Origin: Achromobacter insolitus
GTDB lineage: Bacteria; Pseudomonadota; Gammaproteobacteria; Burkholderiales; Burkholderiaceae_B
Length of the DNA: 64,000 bases
Assembly (NCBI RefSeq): GCF_002209555.1
Contig: NZ_NJIF01000011.1
Location: 62,001-126,000 of the forward strand
Direction of reading: 5' to 3'
The position numbers were made by a program, and so were the translations under genes. Shown piece by piece: positions 56,401 through 64,000 of the stretch. Within the stretch, counting starts at the first letter, position 1. The number at the start of each line of letters is the position of its first letter. The notes beneath the pieces are model-generated. The model saw only the letters and a program-made list of their open reading frames with translations, was not told the origin of the DNA and did not search any database.

Positions 56401-58278
56401 TTACGCGCCTACAGGCTTGCCGTCCGTGCGGCGTACCACCACCGTGGCGGAACGGGCGTCGCCGCCGCCTGCGCGCAGGGTGTTCCAGGTCTTGTCCGGA
56501 TGCTGGATGTTGATGAAGAACGTGGTCAGGTCCGGCGTGTAGGCGATGCCGGTGATTTCGCAGCCCAGGGGACCGACCAGGAAGCGCTTGGATTCGCCGG
56601 TCTTCTGGTCGATGTAGTACATCGAGTTGTTGCCGAAGAAGTCCGTGGTCGACGCGCTGGTGCCGGCATCGGTCTGGACCCACAGGCGGCCCTTGGGATC
56701 GACGCGGATGCCGTCGGGGCTGGAGAACGTATCGCCGTTGACGTTGCCGGTCAAGTTGGCGGCAGCGCCGTCGGCGGGGTCGCGGCCGGCCAGCAGGAGC
56801 AGGTCCCATTCAAAGGTCGTGGCCAGCGGCGAGTCGCCGCGTTCGTGCCAGCGGATGATGTGGCCATGCGAGTTGCTGACGCGCGGGTTGGCGGCGCTGG
56901 TGCGCTTGCGGCTGCCGTTGTTGGTCAGCGTGCAATACACGGTCTTGTCCACGCCCACGGTGATCCACTCGGGGCGGTCCATCAGCGTGGCGCCGGCAAC
57001 GCGGGCCGCGGCCTGGGTATTGACGAGCACGTCGGCCTGCGTGTTGAAGTCGACGAGCTTGCCGGTGATCACGGTGCCGCTGGCAACCTGCGTGAAGTTG
57101 CCGGGGTCGGTGGCGCCGGTGGTCAGGTTGTTCTTGCCCACCGTCAGTTCCACCCAGTTGCCGCTGCCGTCGTCGTTGAAGCGCGCCGCGTACAGCGTAC
57201 CTTCGTCCAGCAGGCCCATGTTGGCGGCACGGTTGGCCGGATCATAGGCCTTCGCGGGTACGAACTTGTAGATGCAGCCGGGCGTGGTGTCGTCGCCCAT
57301 GTAGAAGGCGACGCGATTGTTTTCGTCCAGCATGAAGGCCGTGTTTTCATGGCTGAAGCGGCCCATCGCAGTGCGCTTGACGGCGGTCGAGTCGGGGTTC
57401 TGCGGGTCGATTTCCACCACCCAGCCGTACCCCTCGTCGGCCGGCTTGCCGGCATCGCCGGTCTTGTAGTGGTAGTTGTTCAGCGTTTCTTCGCAGGTGA
57501 GGTAGGTGCCCCAGGGCGTGTCGCCGCTGGAGCAGTTGTTCAGGGTGCCGACGACGGTGTCGCCGACCACGGACTTGGCCGGGCCGCTGACGTTGTAGAC
57601 CGTGTTGCCGGTGTAGCGCTTGTTGTAGCGGGAATCGGTTTTCACGGCCCAGGCGCCGTTGGCGCCGCGTGCGATTTCGATAACGGACACGCCGACGTTG
57701 GACAGGCGGGTCTTCACGCCCTCGACGCTCTGGTCCAAGGTTTCGTCGTCCAGCGCTTCATGGTTGAGCACCAGCAGGCCGCCCTGGTTGGGATCCACGC
57801 CCGGCAAGGCATAGAAGTGCATGCCGTCGTGCTGGCCTCCGGCCTGGTTTTCCGTGGCGGGATAGGACTGCGGCACGCCGGTGTAGCCGACCGAGCCGAT
57901 CATGCATTTGTCGCCGGCGGAGTAGAGGACTTCGGCGACATAGCCCGCGGGAACGGTGACGGTGTCGGCGACGATCTTGTCGGCCAGCGGGGTGAACGTG
58001 ACGGAGTAATCCGGACCGGGCGGCGGCGGCGTGGTACCGCCGCCTTCGCCGGGTTCGTTGCCGGAGGTATCGTCGTCGTCATCGTCATCGCCGCCACAGG
58101 CGGTCAGCAGGGTCGATGCGCCGAACACGGACAACATTGACAGGCCGAAGCTGTTCTTCAGCAAAGTGCGGCGCTGAGGGTTCGCGGCGACGATCTCGTC
58201 GAACATCTGCCCGGGGACGGTGACTTCGCCTTGGGCTTCGCGATAAGGGGCGCGCAATTTATCAGTCAAGTGGGACAT
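56401..58278 (-). CDS. PhoX-family alkaline phosphatase (DUF839)
   Basis: 625 residues. N-terminus with a twin-arginine motif QRRTLLK (Arg36-Arg37) in an unusually late position, a hydrophobic stretch and LLTAC (Cys61), then seven consecutive Asp and a Gly/Pro linker. The mature part is a PhoX beta-propeller (TYLTCEETLNNYHYKTGDAG, FSHENTAFMLDENNRVAFY, RPEWITVG, FSSPDGIRVDPKGRLWVQTD). PhoX enzymes are Ca/Fe phosphomonoesterases exported by Tat and used under phosphate limitation. The candidate Pho box upstream supports this. Dual Tat plus lipobox predicts a Tat-exported lipoprotein. Confidence 0.88.
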   Translation of the reverse strand: MSHLTDKLRAPYREAQGEVTVPGQMFDEIVAANPQRRTLLKNSFGLSMLSVFGASTLLTACGGDDDDDDDTSGNEPGEGGGTTPPPPGPDYSVTFTPLADKIVADTVTVPAGYVAEVLYSAGDKCMIGSVGYTGVPQSYPATENQAGGQHDGMHFYALPGVDPNQGGLLVLNHEALDDETLDQSVEGVKTRLSNVGVSVIEIARGANGAWAVKTDSRYNKRYTGNTVYNVSGPAKSVVGDTVVGTLNNCSSGDTPWGTYLTCEETLNNYHYKTGDAGKPADEGYGWVVEIDPQNPDSTAVKRTAMGRFSHENTAFMLDENNRVAFYMGDDTTPGCIYKFVPAKAYDPANRAANMGLLDEGTLYAARFNDDGSGNWVELTVGKNNLTTGATDPGNFTQVASGTVITGKLVDFNTQADVLVNTQAAARVAGATLMDRPEWITVGVDKTVYCTLTNNGSRKRTSAANPRVSNSHGHIIRWHERGDSPLATTFEWDLLLLAGRDPADGAAANLTGNVNGDTFSSPDGIRVDPKGRLWVQTDAGTSASTTDFFGNNSMYYIDQKTGESKRFLVGPLGCEITGIAYTPDLTTFFINIQHPDKTWNTLRAGGGDARSATVVVRRTDGKPVGA

Positions 58279-58352
58279 TCCAACCTCATAGTGTCGCGAA
58301 CGAGTCGCTCAGTTATCTGTAAGCAAAACGAAAGCGAGGTTAAAGGTCGGTC

Positions 58353-58370
58353 GTTACAACGGGGTGACGA
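58353..58370 (-). promoter_or_regulatory. Possible Pho box upstream of the PhoX gene
   Basis: Minus strand TCGTCAC-CCCG-TTGTAAC: two 7-base repeats separated by 4 bases, the 11-base period of PhoB sites (consensus CTGTCAT). Each repeat matches 5 of 7. It lies 75 bases before the start codon. Confidence 0.4.
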
Positions 58371-58485
58371 TAGTGTGAAGTCCTTGTTGTGGTGCGTATA
58401 GTCCGCCGCCTGGCCGAGGCTATACCGGTCTGCTGCGGGGTGGTTGCCCACCCGGCGGCTGAGGCGGCGGCCCCGGAATGTCCGC

Positions 58486-59766
58486 TCAGCCGCGCGGTCC
58501 GACGATGGGTGTCACGTCCAGCACGTACATCTGCCGTTCGCCTTCATGCACGGAGTCGATGCAGACCTGCGTGCCGTCGCGGCTCCAGCGCGGATGCAGG
58601 TCGCAGCGGTTTTCCTTCGACAGATTGGGATCAGCGTAGAAGCTGCCCAAGGCGTGTTGCTGGCCGGTCTCCATGTCGTAGAGAAACAGGATGCGCTCAT
58701 GCGTCGCGGCATCCGGATACGTGTCGCTCAGCAGCCAGCGCGTATTCACCGGCGAAAAGGTCATGTGGCCGTTTTCCGTCAGTACGTCCGCGCCCACGAC
58801 CTGGACTGCGCCTGTAGGCGCATCTTCATAGAGGTGATAGTGGATGCTGCCGGCATGTGGTCCCCACACGATGATCGTATGGTCATCGCGCCAGAGCGGA
58901 TGCGAGATCTGGTATTCGGATTTCTCGTAGTCGAACGTGCCGACCGCGGTGGGGTCGAAGTTGTCAGCCAGCTGCGGTAGCGGGTGATCGGAGCATTCCA
59001 GCAGGCGCATGTCGCTGCCGTCCGCGTTCATGGTGATCAAGCGGTGGAGGAAACAGGTTTCGTCTTCCACGCGTTCGGTCCAGCGGTGCAGGAACAGAAT
59101 GCGACTGGATGAGGGGTTGATCTCGATATGGCTGACCCAGTGGATGGCGCGCTCCATCGAGTCGCGCGGATGGAAGTTGCGCAGGTCGGCGTAGCTGACC
59201 AGTAGCCGATGCGCGCCACTTTCCAGGTCCATGCGACGGATGCCGTCGTCGGCCGGCGCGTTCGCCACCGCGCCGGGCGCAAGCTCGCTATAGCCGATGG
59301 TCTCGTGCGTGATGTAGAGGCGTCGATAATCCACGCACAGCGCATAGCGGCTGTTCGGCGCGGCCACGTAGATGGGCAGCGGCAGGTAGCGCGTCTGGCC
59401 GGTGGTGACGTTGTATACCGCGGATCGGAAGCCGGGATAGACGCCGTCGGCATCGTTGCTGCGGCAGTTGTAGATCATCTGTGGTTCGGCTTCACCGTCC
59501 AGCCATTGCAGCTGGCAGCCCATCTGCCAGTTCCAGGCGGTGGTGCTGCCCACGGCATGGTAGCGGTCACCGTCATGCAGGTCGAAGTAGCCCACCTCGG
59601 CGCTCAGCGTAGGCGTCAGCCGCGCATCCTTGAAGAGGGTACGGTTGGCCAGCAGGTAGCGGCCGTCGCGGTGCCAGACCGTCTTGTTGTAGTAGCCGAA
59701 GAAGTGGTGTTGCGGCGTGTCGCCCAGGCGGCGGCAGGCGATAGGCGTGGCGAGCATGCGGTTCAT
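58486..59766 (-). CDS. Beta-propeller protein resembling oligogalacturonate-lyase fold
   Basis: 426 residues from the ATG at 59766. No signal peptide. Repeating blades with WD/PQQ-like motifs (DGRYLLANRTLF, RDDHTIIVWGPHAGS, DLHPRWSRDGTQVCIDS) and conserved HHFFGYYNKTVWH near the N-terminus, a segment seen in TolB-like and oligogalacturonate-lyase-like propellers. Substrate unknown. It is upstream of PhoX on the same strand with a 207-base gap containing the Pho-box candidate, so they are probably separate units. The alternative start at 59757 (MLATP) is also possible. Confidence 0.6.
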   Translation of the reverse strand: MNRMLATPIACRRLGDTPQHHFFGYYNKTVWHRDGRYLLANRTLFKDARLTPTLSAEVGYFDLHDGDRYHAVGSTTAWNWQMGCQLQWLDGEAEPQMIYNCRSNDADGVYPGFRSAVYNVTTGQTRYLPLPIYVAAPNSRYALCVDYRRLYITHETIGYSELAPGAVANAPADDGIRRMDLESGAHRLLVSYADLRNFHPRDSMERAIHWVSHIEINPSSSRILFLHRWTERVEDETCFLHRLITMNADGSDMRLLECSDHPLPQLADNFDPTAVGTFDYEKSEYQISHPLWRDDHTIIVWGPHAGSIHYHLYEDAPTGAVQVVGADVLTENGHMTFSPVNTRWLLSDTYPDAATHERILFLYDMETGQQHALGSFYADPNLSKENRCDLHPRWSRDGTQVCIDSVHEGERQMYVLDVTPIVGPRG

Positions 59767-59847
59767 GTATGGCGTTGCGTCAAGTAAAGCGGAAAGAAGA
59801 GGGGCCGAAAGCAAGAAGGGCGCCGCGGGCGCCGCCCCGGCGGATGT

Positions 59848-60837
59848 TCAACCCGCGGTAATGTGTTCGGTCTCGATGACCTTGTTCCAGCGGGCGCGTT
59901 CGCGCTCGACGAATTCGCGCGCGTCGCCGGGGTTGTTGCCCACGGGCGTCATGCCCAGGCGTTCCAGGCCCTCGCGGAAGGCGGGGTCGGCATACACGCG
60001 GCGCAGGTCCGCGCTGATTTTTTCGATCAGCGCGTCGGGCACGTCCTTGCCGGCAGCCAGCGTGGTCCATGACGTCACGGTCAGGCCGGGCAGGCCGGCT
60101 TCGGCGGCGGTGGGCACGTCCGGCAAGGCGGGCGAGCGGGTCGCGCCGGTGATGGCCAGTGCTTTGAGCTTCTTGGCCTGGATGTAGCCGATGGTTGTCG
60201 GCACGTTCTCGAAGAGAAGCTGGATCTGGCCGCCCAGCAGGTCGTTGGTGGCGGCGGAACTGCCGCGGTACGGGATGTGCACGATGGGCGCTTGCGCAGC
60301 CATTTTGTAGAGCTCGCCGACCATGTGCACCGACGATCCCACGCCGGCCGAACCGAAGTGCAGGGTTTCCGGCTTGGCGCGGGCCAGGGCGGTGAGCTCG
60401 GCCAGCGTGTTGGCTTCGAGTCCGGGATTCGCCACCACCACGTGCGGCATCTCGGCCACGATGGTGATGAGCTTCAGGTCTTTGGCGGGCTGGTAATTGA
60501 GGTTCTTGTAGACCCCGTAGGTGGCGTGCAGCCCGATCGAGCCGAGTAGCAGCGTGTAGCCGTCCGGACCGGAGTCGGCCACGAACTTGCCGCCGATGTG
60601 GCCGCCGGCGCCAGGCCGGTTTTCCACGACCACGGATTGGCCGTAGAGCTTGCCCAGGTGTTCCGCAAGCAGGCGGCCCTGGATGTCGGAACTGCCGCCC
60701 GCCGTGAATGGCACGATGATGCGCACCGGACGGTCCGGGTAGTTGGCCTGCGCATGCGCGGCCAGCGGCAGCGACGCTGCCGTCAGGCTCAAGCACAGTG
60801 TCTGAAAGAGTTGGCGCCAGGAGCGGCGAAGGTTCAT
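59848..60837 (-). CDS. Bug-family tripartite tricarboxylate transporter substrate-binding protein
   Basis: 329 residues with a cleaved signal peptide (ending LAAHAQA, about residue 30) and a periplasmic Venus-flytrap fold. YPDRPVRIIVPFTAGGSSDIQGRLLAEHL is the family signature (landmark around 33-60). Bug proteins bind carboxylates, amino acids or nicotinamide-like acids; many are orphans. Here it is divergent from a LysR regulator, its likely controller, with no membrane component (TctA/TctB) adjacent. Such expansions are typical of Bordetella and Achromobacter. Confidence 0.9.
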   Translation of the reverse strand: MNLRRSWRQLFQTLCLSLTAASLPLAAHAQANYPDRPVRIIVPFTAGGSSDIQGRLLAEHLGKLYGQSVVVENRPGAGGHIGGKFVADSGPDGYTLLLGSIGLHATYGVYKNLNYQPAKDLKLITIVAEMPHVVVANPGLEANTLAELTALARAKPETLHFGSAGVGSSVHMVGELYKMAAQAPIVHIPYRGSSAATNDLLGGQIQLLFENVPTTIGYIQAKKLKALAITGATRSPALPDVPTAAEAGLPGLTVTSWTTLAAGKDVPDALIEKISADLRRVYADPAFREGLERLGMTPVGNNPGDAREFVERERARWNKVIETEHITAG

Positions 60838-60979
60838 TTGGTTTCCCCTGGAAGGTTTGGGTAGCGCGCAGGGCGCATCTGGCGGCGCCCTTGGGAAAAC
60901 CAGTGTAGGAGTCCGCAGGTATTTGAAAAAATTCTTTTTTCAACATAGGCTATGCAGGTTTGCTATACATTGCCTTGCC

Positions 60980-61885
60980 ATGAGCCGACCCCTGAATTTC
61001 CGCCAGATCGAAGCCTTTCATGCGGTGATGCTGGCCGGCACGACCACTGGCGCCGCGCAGATGTTGCGCACCACCCAGCCGTCGGTGAGCCGCCTGCTGG
61101 CGCAGGTGCAGCAGGCCAGCGGCCTGAAGCTGTTCGACATGGAGCGCGGCCGCCTGCGCCCCACGCGCGAAGCCAAAGACCTGTTCGATACCGTGCAGCG
61201 GCATTTCGTGGGGCTGGAGCGCATCGAGGACCGGGTCGCGGCAATGCGGCGTAGCGGCAGCGGAGTGCTGCGGCTGGCCTGCACGCCGGCGCTGGGCCTG
61301 GGCGTGCTGCCCGGCGCGATCGAGACCTTTGCGCAGCGCTACCCCGACGTGCACATCAATATGCAGACCGTCGGCAGCCAGTATTTGCGCGAAGGGTTGC
61401 TGCACGGCACGTACGATGTGGTGGTGACCACGGCGCCGATGGACGGCGCGCAACTGCAAATGCAGGGCTTGCACGAGAGTGCGGCCGTTTGCGTGCTGCG
61501 GCCCGATCATCCGCTGGCCGCGCAGTCGTCCGTTGGCATCATGGACCTGGACGCGCGCCGCCTGCTGGTACTGAACGCGGACGATGACGTCTATCTGCAA
61601 TTGCGCGGCGCCATGCAGGAACACCAAGTCCAGCCCGCCTCGGAAATCGAGACGACATATTCTTCGACCATCTGCGCGCTGGCTGCGGCCGGCAGCGGTC
61701 TGGGAGTGGTCAATCCCTACATCGCCGCCGTGTTTGCGGACCGGCTGGCGATACGGCCGTTCACGCCGTGTCTGCCGGTGCGCGTCAGCATGGCTTATCC
61801 CGCGCAGACGGCGCCTTCGTCAGTGACGGAGGCTTTCGTGGACATTCTCGCCCGCGCATTTGAGGCGTTGCCCAGCGCCGCCTGA
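60980..61885 (+). CDS. LysR-family transcriptional regulator
   Basis: 301 residues from the ATG at 60980. N-terminal winged helix-turn-helix (about 5-62: NFRQIEAFHAVMLAGTTTGAAQMLRTTQPSVSRLLAQVQ, landmark) and a C-terminal effector domain (about 90-295). Divergent from the Bug-family gene with 142 bases between starts; CATAGGCTATG at 60944-60954 is a short palindrome that could be part of its binding site. The effector is presumably the Bug ligand or a derivative. Confidence 0.9.
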   Translation: MSRPLNFRQIEAFHAVMLAGTTTGAAQMLRTTQPSVSRLLAQVQQASGLKLFDMERGRLRPTREAKDLFDTVQRHFVGLERIEDRVAAMRRSGSGVLRLACTPALGLGVLPGAIETFAQRYPDVHINMQTVGSQYLREGLLHGTYDVVVTTAPMDGAQLQMQGLHESAAVCVLRPDHPLAAQSSVGIMDLDARRLLVLNADDDVYLQLRGAMQEHQVQPASEIETTYSSTICALAAAGSGLGVVNPYIAAVFADRLAIRPFTPCLPVRVSMAYPAQTAPSSVTEAFVDILARAFEALPSAA

Positions 61886-61944
61886 GCGCCGCGCCGCGGC
61901 GCCCGGGCTCGCGTATCATCTCGCCATCGCGTCGGCCGGGGGCC

Positions 61945-62172
61945 TCAGTTCTTGCGATTTTCGTAGGACGTGTCCAGTACGTCGTCTTCCGGGGTGATGA
62001 TGCCGGGCTCGCCGGGTTCCGCAACGGCGCGTCCGCGCCGCGGCATGCCGGCGACCTCCTTGCTGTCGTCCGGCATCGGCAGGACTTCAGTGCCTTTGCG
62101 CGGGTCGACAGGGACGGTTTTTTCCGTATCGGCGGCCTTGGCCGCCTGCGGATCGGGGGCGGTTTTCAACAT
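61945..62172 (-). CDS. Small acidic hypothetical protein
   Basis: 75 residues from the ATG at 62172, with GGAG upstream. Charged, Pro/Glu/Lys-rich, without hydrophobic segments, ending GEPGIITPEDDVLDTSYENRKN; probably disordered. No recognised family. It lies between LysR (convergent) and the divergent NrtR-like gene. GC content and codon use look like the neighbours, which supports a real gene. Confidence 0.55.
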   Translation of the reverse strand: MLKTAPDPQAAKAADTEKTVPVDPRKGTEVLPMPDDSKEVAGMPRRGRAVAEPGEPGIITPEDDVLDTSYENRKN

Positions 62173-62371
62173 GATGTCTGCTCCGCTTGCGGGCGTCCCG
62201 GGATGGCGACGCGCCTGGTTGCCACTTCCATCTTAGGGCCGCGGGGCCCGTTGGGAGCAGGATTGCCTGTCACGTTTGCAAGGGGCTGTTGCAGAAGCCC
62301 GAACCTTATAATTTCGAGCGCCTCGCGGTTTGCCGCAAGCTGCCCGGTTTCTTACTTTTCCTACGTCTACC

Positions 62372-63301
62372 TTGACTGAATCCGTCGAACGCTCCGTCCA
62401 TGCTGAACTCGTTGCCGTGCTCGTCGCCGTTACCAACGGCGAACCAAGGGTGCTGACGACCGATGATGCGCGAGCCTTGCCGGCCGGACCCTTTGAGCTG
62501 TCGCACCGTTCGCTGCAGGCCGGCTTGCGGGCCTGGGTGGAGGAGCAGACGCATCATCCGCTGGGCTATGTAGAGCAGCTCTACACTTTTGCCGACGGTG
62601 ACCGCTCCGACGAATCGGGCGCGCGCGTCATGTCGGTCAGCTACCTGGGGCTCACGCGCGAGGCGGGCGAGACCGGCGTGGCGCAAGTCGGCTGGCAGGA
62701 CTGGTACCGCTATTTCCCCTGGGAAGACCGGCGCATGGGTACGCCCGCGCTGGTGGAAGAACTGATCGTGCCGCGCTTGGCCGCCTGGTGCGAAGACCAC
62801 GCCGACACGGCCGTGCGGGCGCGCCGCCGCCAACGCGCCGCCATCACCTTCGGCCTGGACGGCTCGCCGTGGAACGAAGACATGGTGCTGCAGCGCTACG
62901 AACTCCTGTTCGAAGCGGGGCTGGTCCCCGAAGCGGCGCGCAGGGGCGGCGGGGGCGCCGTCGTGCCGGGTGAACCCATGCGTCACGATCATCGTCGCAT
63001 CCTGGCCACGGGCATCGCCCGGTTGCGCGCCAAGATCAAGTACCGGCCTGTCGTGTTTGAATTGATGCCTGCGCAATTCACCTTGCTGCAGCTGCAGCTG
63101 GCCGTGGAGGCGTTGGCGGGACGCGGCCTGCACAAGCAGAATTTCCGCCGTCTCATCGAGCAGCAGGCGCTGGTGGAAGAAACCGGTGAAATGGCCACGG
63201 GCACGGCCGGCAGGCCGGCCAAGTTGTTCCGCTTCCGGCGGGACGTCTTGCTGGAGCGTGCCATTGCTGGCAGCAAATTGCCGCTGTCCAGGGCGATGTA
63301 A
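62372..63301 (+). CDS. NrtR-like regulator (Nudix-like domain plus winged helix)
   Basis: About 309 residues. The N-terminal half has Nudix-like features (VLVAVTNGEPRVL, ARVMSVSYLGLTR), but the Nudix box looks degenerate, as in regulators. The C-terminal half is a winged helix (FTLLQLQLAVEALAGRGLHKQNFRRLI, GRPAKLFRF), the NrtR layout. NrtR repressors control NAD synthesis and respond to ADP-ribose. The next gene is nadC and a perfect palindrome lies between them. The start is uncertain: TTG at 62372 or 62330, neither with a ribosome site; TATAAT at 62307-62312 is a good -10. Confidence 0.75.
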   Translation: MTESVERSVHAELVAVLVAVTNGEPRVLTTDDARALPAGPFELSHRSLQAGLRAWVEEQTHHPLGYVEQLYTFADGDRSDESGARVMSVSYLGLTREAGETGVAQVGWQDWYRYFPWEDRRMGTPALVEELIVPRLAAWCEDHADTAVRARRRQRAAITFGLDGSPWNEDMVLQRYELLFEAGLVPEAARRGGGGAVVPGEPMRHDHRRILATGIARLRAKIKYRPVVFELMPAQFTLLQLQLAVEALAGRGLHKQNFRRLIEQQALVEETGEMATGTAGRPAKLFRFRRDVLLERAIAGSKLPLSRAM

Positions 63302-63304
63302 CGC

Positions 63305-63335
63305 TTGACAAGGCTTATGCTCGTCTCTAGCATAA
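63305..63335 (+). promoter_or_regulatory. nadC promoter with 21-bp operator palindrome
   Basis: TTGACA (63305-63310), 17 bases, TAGCAT (63328-63333). TTATGCT and AGCATAA, separated by seven bases, make a perfect palindrome (63315-63335) covering most of the spacer and the -10. NrtR sites are about 21-bp palindromes, so repression of nadC by the upstream gene product is the natural reading. Confidence 0.7.
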
Positions 63336-63383
63336 ATGGTGCGCAATTCGTGCGCGCCTTTTTTTAACCAAAAAATACTCAAA

Positions 63384-64000
63384 ATGAGCATTAAAGCCAT
63401 AGCGCCTGTGACCGTCGACCGACTGGCCGTTCCTCCTTTGCCGGACGTCATGCTGGAGCCGCTGGTGCGCGCGGCTTTGCTCGAAGACCTGGGGCGGGCC
63501 GGGGACTTGACCACCGATGCCATCGTGCCCGCCGACACCACGGCGCAGACTCGCCTGGTCGCGCGCCAGGAAGGCGTTCTGGCCGGATTGGACCTGGCGC
63601 GCCTGGCGTTTCGCGCCATGGATCCGGGCATGACGTTCGAGGTTGCTCGGCGCGACGGCAGCGATCTGCAGCCGGGCATGGAAATCGCCCGTATCAGCGG
63701 CAATGCCCGCGCCATGCTGACCGCCGAGCGCGTGGCGCTGAACTTCCTGTGCCACTTGAGCGGCGTGGCCAGCGCCACCGCTTCCATCGCCCGCGCCATT
63801 GCTGGCTATGGCGCCCGCGTCACTTGCACGCGCAAGACCATGCCCGGCCTGCGTGCCGTGCAGAAGTACGCGGTGCGCGTGGGCGGCGGCAGCAATCACC
63901 GGCATGGCCTGGACGACGCGGTGCTGATCAAGGACAACCACATCGCGCTGGCGGGCGGGGTTGCCACGGCGGTCCAGCGCGCCCGCGCCGGCGTCGGCCA
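63384..64000 (+). CDS. nadC: Nicotinate-nucleotide pyrophosphorylase (carboxylating), 3'-truncated by the window edge
   Basis: Converts quinolinate and PRPP to nicotinate mononucleotide, entry point of de novo NAD synthesis. The first 205 codons are in the window: [16 protein letters not shown] at the N-terminus, then [16 protein letters not shown] and [20 protein letters not shown], which include the conserved basic residues binding PRPP and quinolinate. The frame runs off the end without a stop. AAAAAATACTCAAA precedes the ATG, without a clear Shine-Dalgarno sequence. Regulated by the palindromic promoter just upstream. Confidence 0.95.
   Translation, partial: MSIKAIAPVTVDRLAVPPLPDVMLEPLVRAALLEDLGRAGDLTTDAIVPADTTAQTRLVARQEGVLAGLDLARLAFRAMDPGMTFEVARRDGSDLQPGMEIARISGNARAMLTAERVALNFLCHLSGVASATASIARAIAGYGARVTCTRKTMPGLRAVQKYAVRVGGGSNHRHGLDDAVLIKDNHIALAGGVATAVQRARAGVG

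Noticed and set aside
56284-58140. 618-codon plus-strand frame over the PhoX gene
   Set aside because: Antisense to a gene with Tat motif and PhoX motifs; the reverse reading is Gly/Val/Ala-rich with no domain.

Overview
The window is a high-GC betaproteobacterial chromosome segment. Gene content and order (rpsI-argC-erpA-anmK-M23 peptidase-tyrS, glyA-nrdR-ribD, a Bug-type solute-binding protein, nadC with an NrtR-like regulator) suggest Alcaligenaceae of the Achromobacter/Bordetella type. The genus is inferred from family knowledge, not from a search.

Left chromosomal arm (1-23151): housekeeping and stress genes. These are the end of rpsI, argC, a DUF6776-like membrane protein, erpA, anmK, a membrane-anchored M23 peptidase, tyrS, a tandem hairpin repeat, a PEBP protein, a LysE exporter, glyA, nrdR, a GlxA-type regulator overlapping an isochorismatase-family gene, ribD, a pair of predicted lipoproteins, the prkA-yeaH-spoVR operon and tRNA-Ser(GGA).

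Prophage (23138-56269, about 33.1 kb): a P2-like myophage inserted in the 3' end of tRNA-Ser. A 14-bp direct repeat marks both ends and three copies of a 9-bp putative integrase arm site lie just inside. The head, tail, baseplate and lysis genes follow P2 (Q,P / O,N,M,L,X, lysis, R,S / V,W,J,I,H / FI,FII,E,E',T,U,D), including the E/E' frameshift. The early module is not P2-like. There is no gpA; instead a leftward, tightly overlapping operon encodes a ribbon-helix-helix-like protein, an Ogr-type late activator, small unknowns, a 900-aa zinc-finger/Toprim/helicase protein, an orphan C5 DNA methyltransferase and an AlpA-like factor, facing a divergent Xre repressor across a palindrome-rich control region. 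Three sites upstream of late operons share a TTGT-N13-ACAA box with a GC-alternating tract at nearly constant spacing. These are candidate Ogr-dependent late promoters.

Right end of the prophage (53976-56255): the least conventional part. It holds a LexA box in front of a small gene (candidate SOS antirepressor), a near-consensus promoter with a perfect palindrome in its spacer driving a small membrane protein, a P2-like cos candidate, a 312-bp AT-rich region with twelve CCTAACC heptamers bounded by 34-bp inverted repeats, and a HEPN-like gene. The heptamer region may be a replication origin for the primase-helicase or a structured regulatory locus for the HEPN gene. Neither role is proven.

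Right chromosomal arm (56270-64000): a PhoX-family phosphatase with a possible Pho box, a beta-propeller protein, a Bug periplasmic binding protein divergent from a LysR regulator, a small acidic protein, an NrtR-like regulator and the start of nadC, whose promoter overlaps a 21-bp palindrome.
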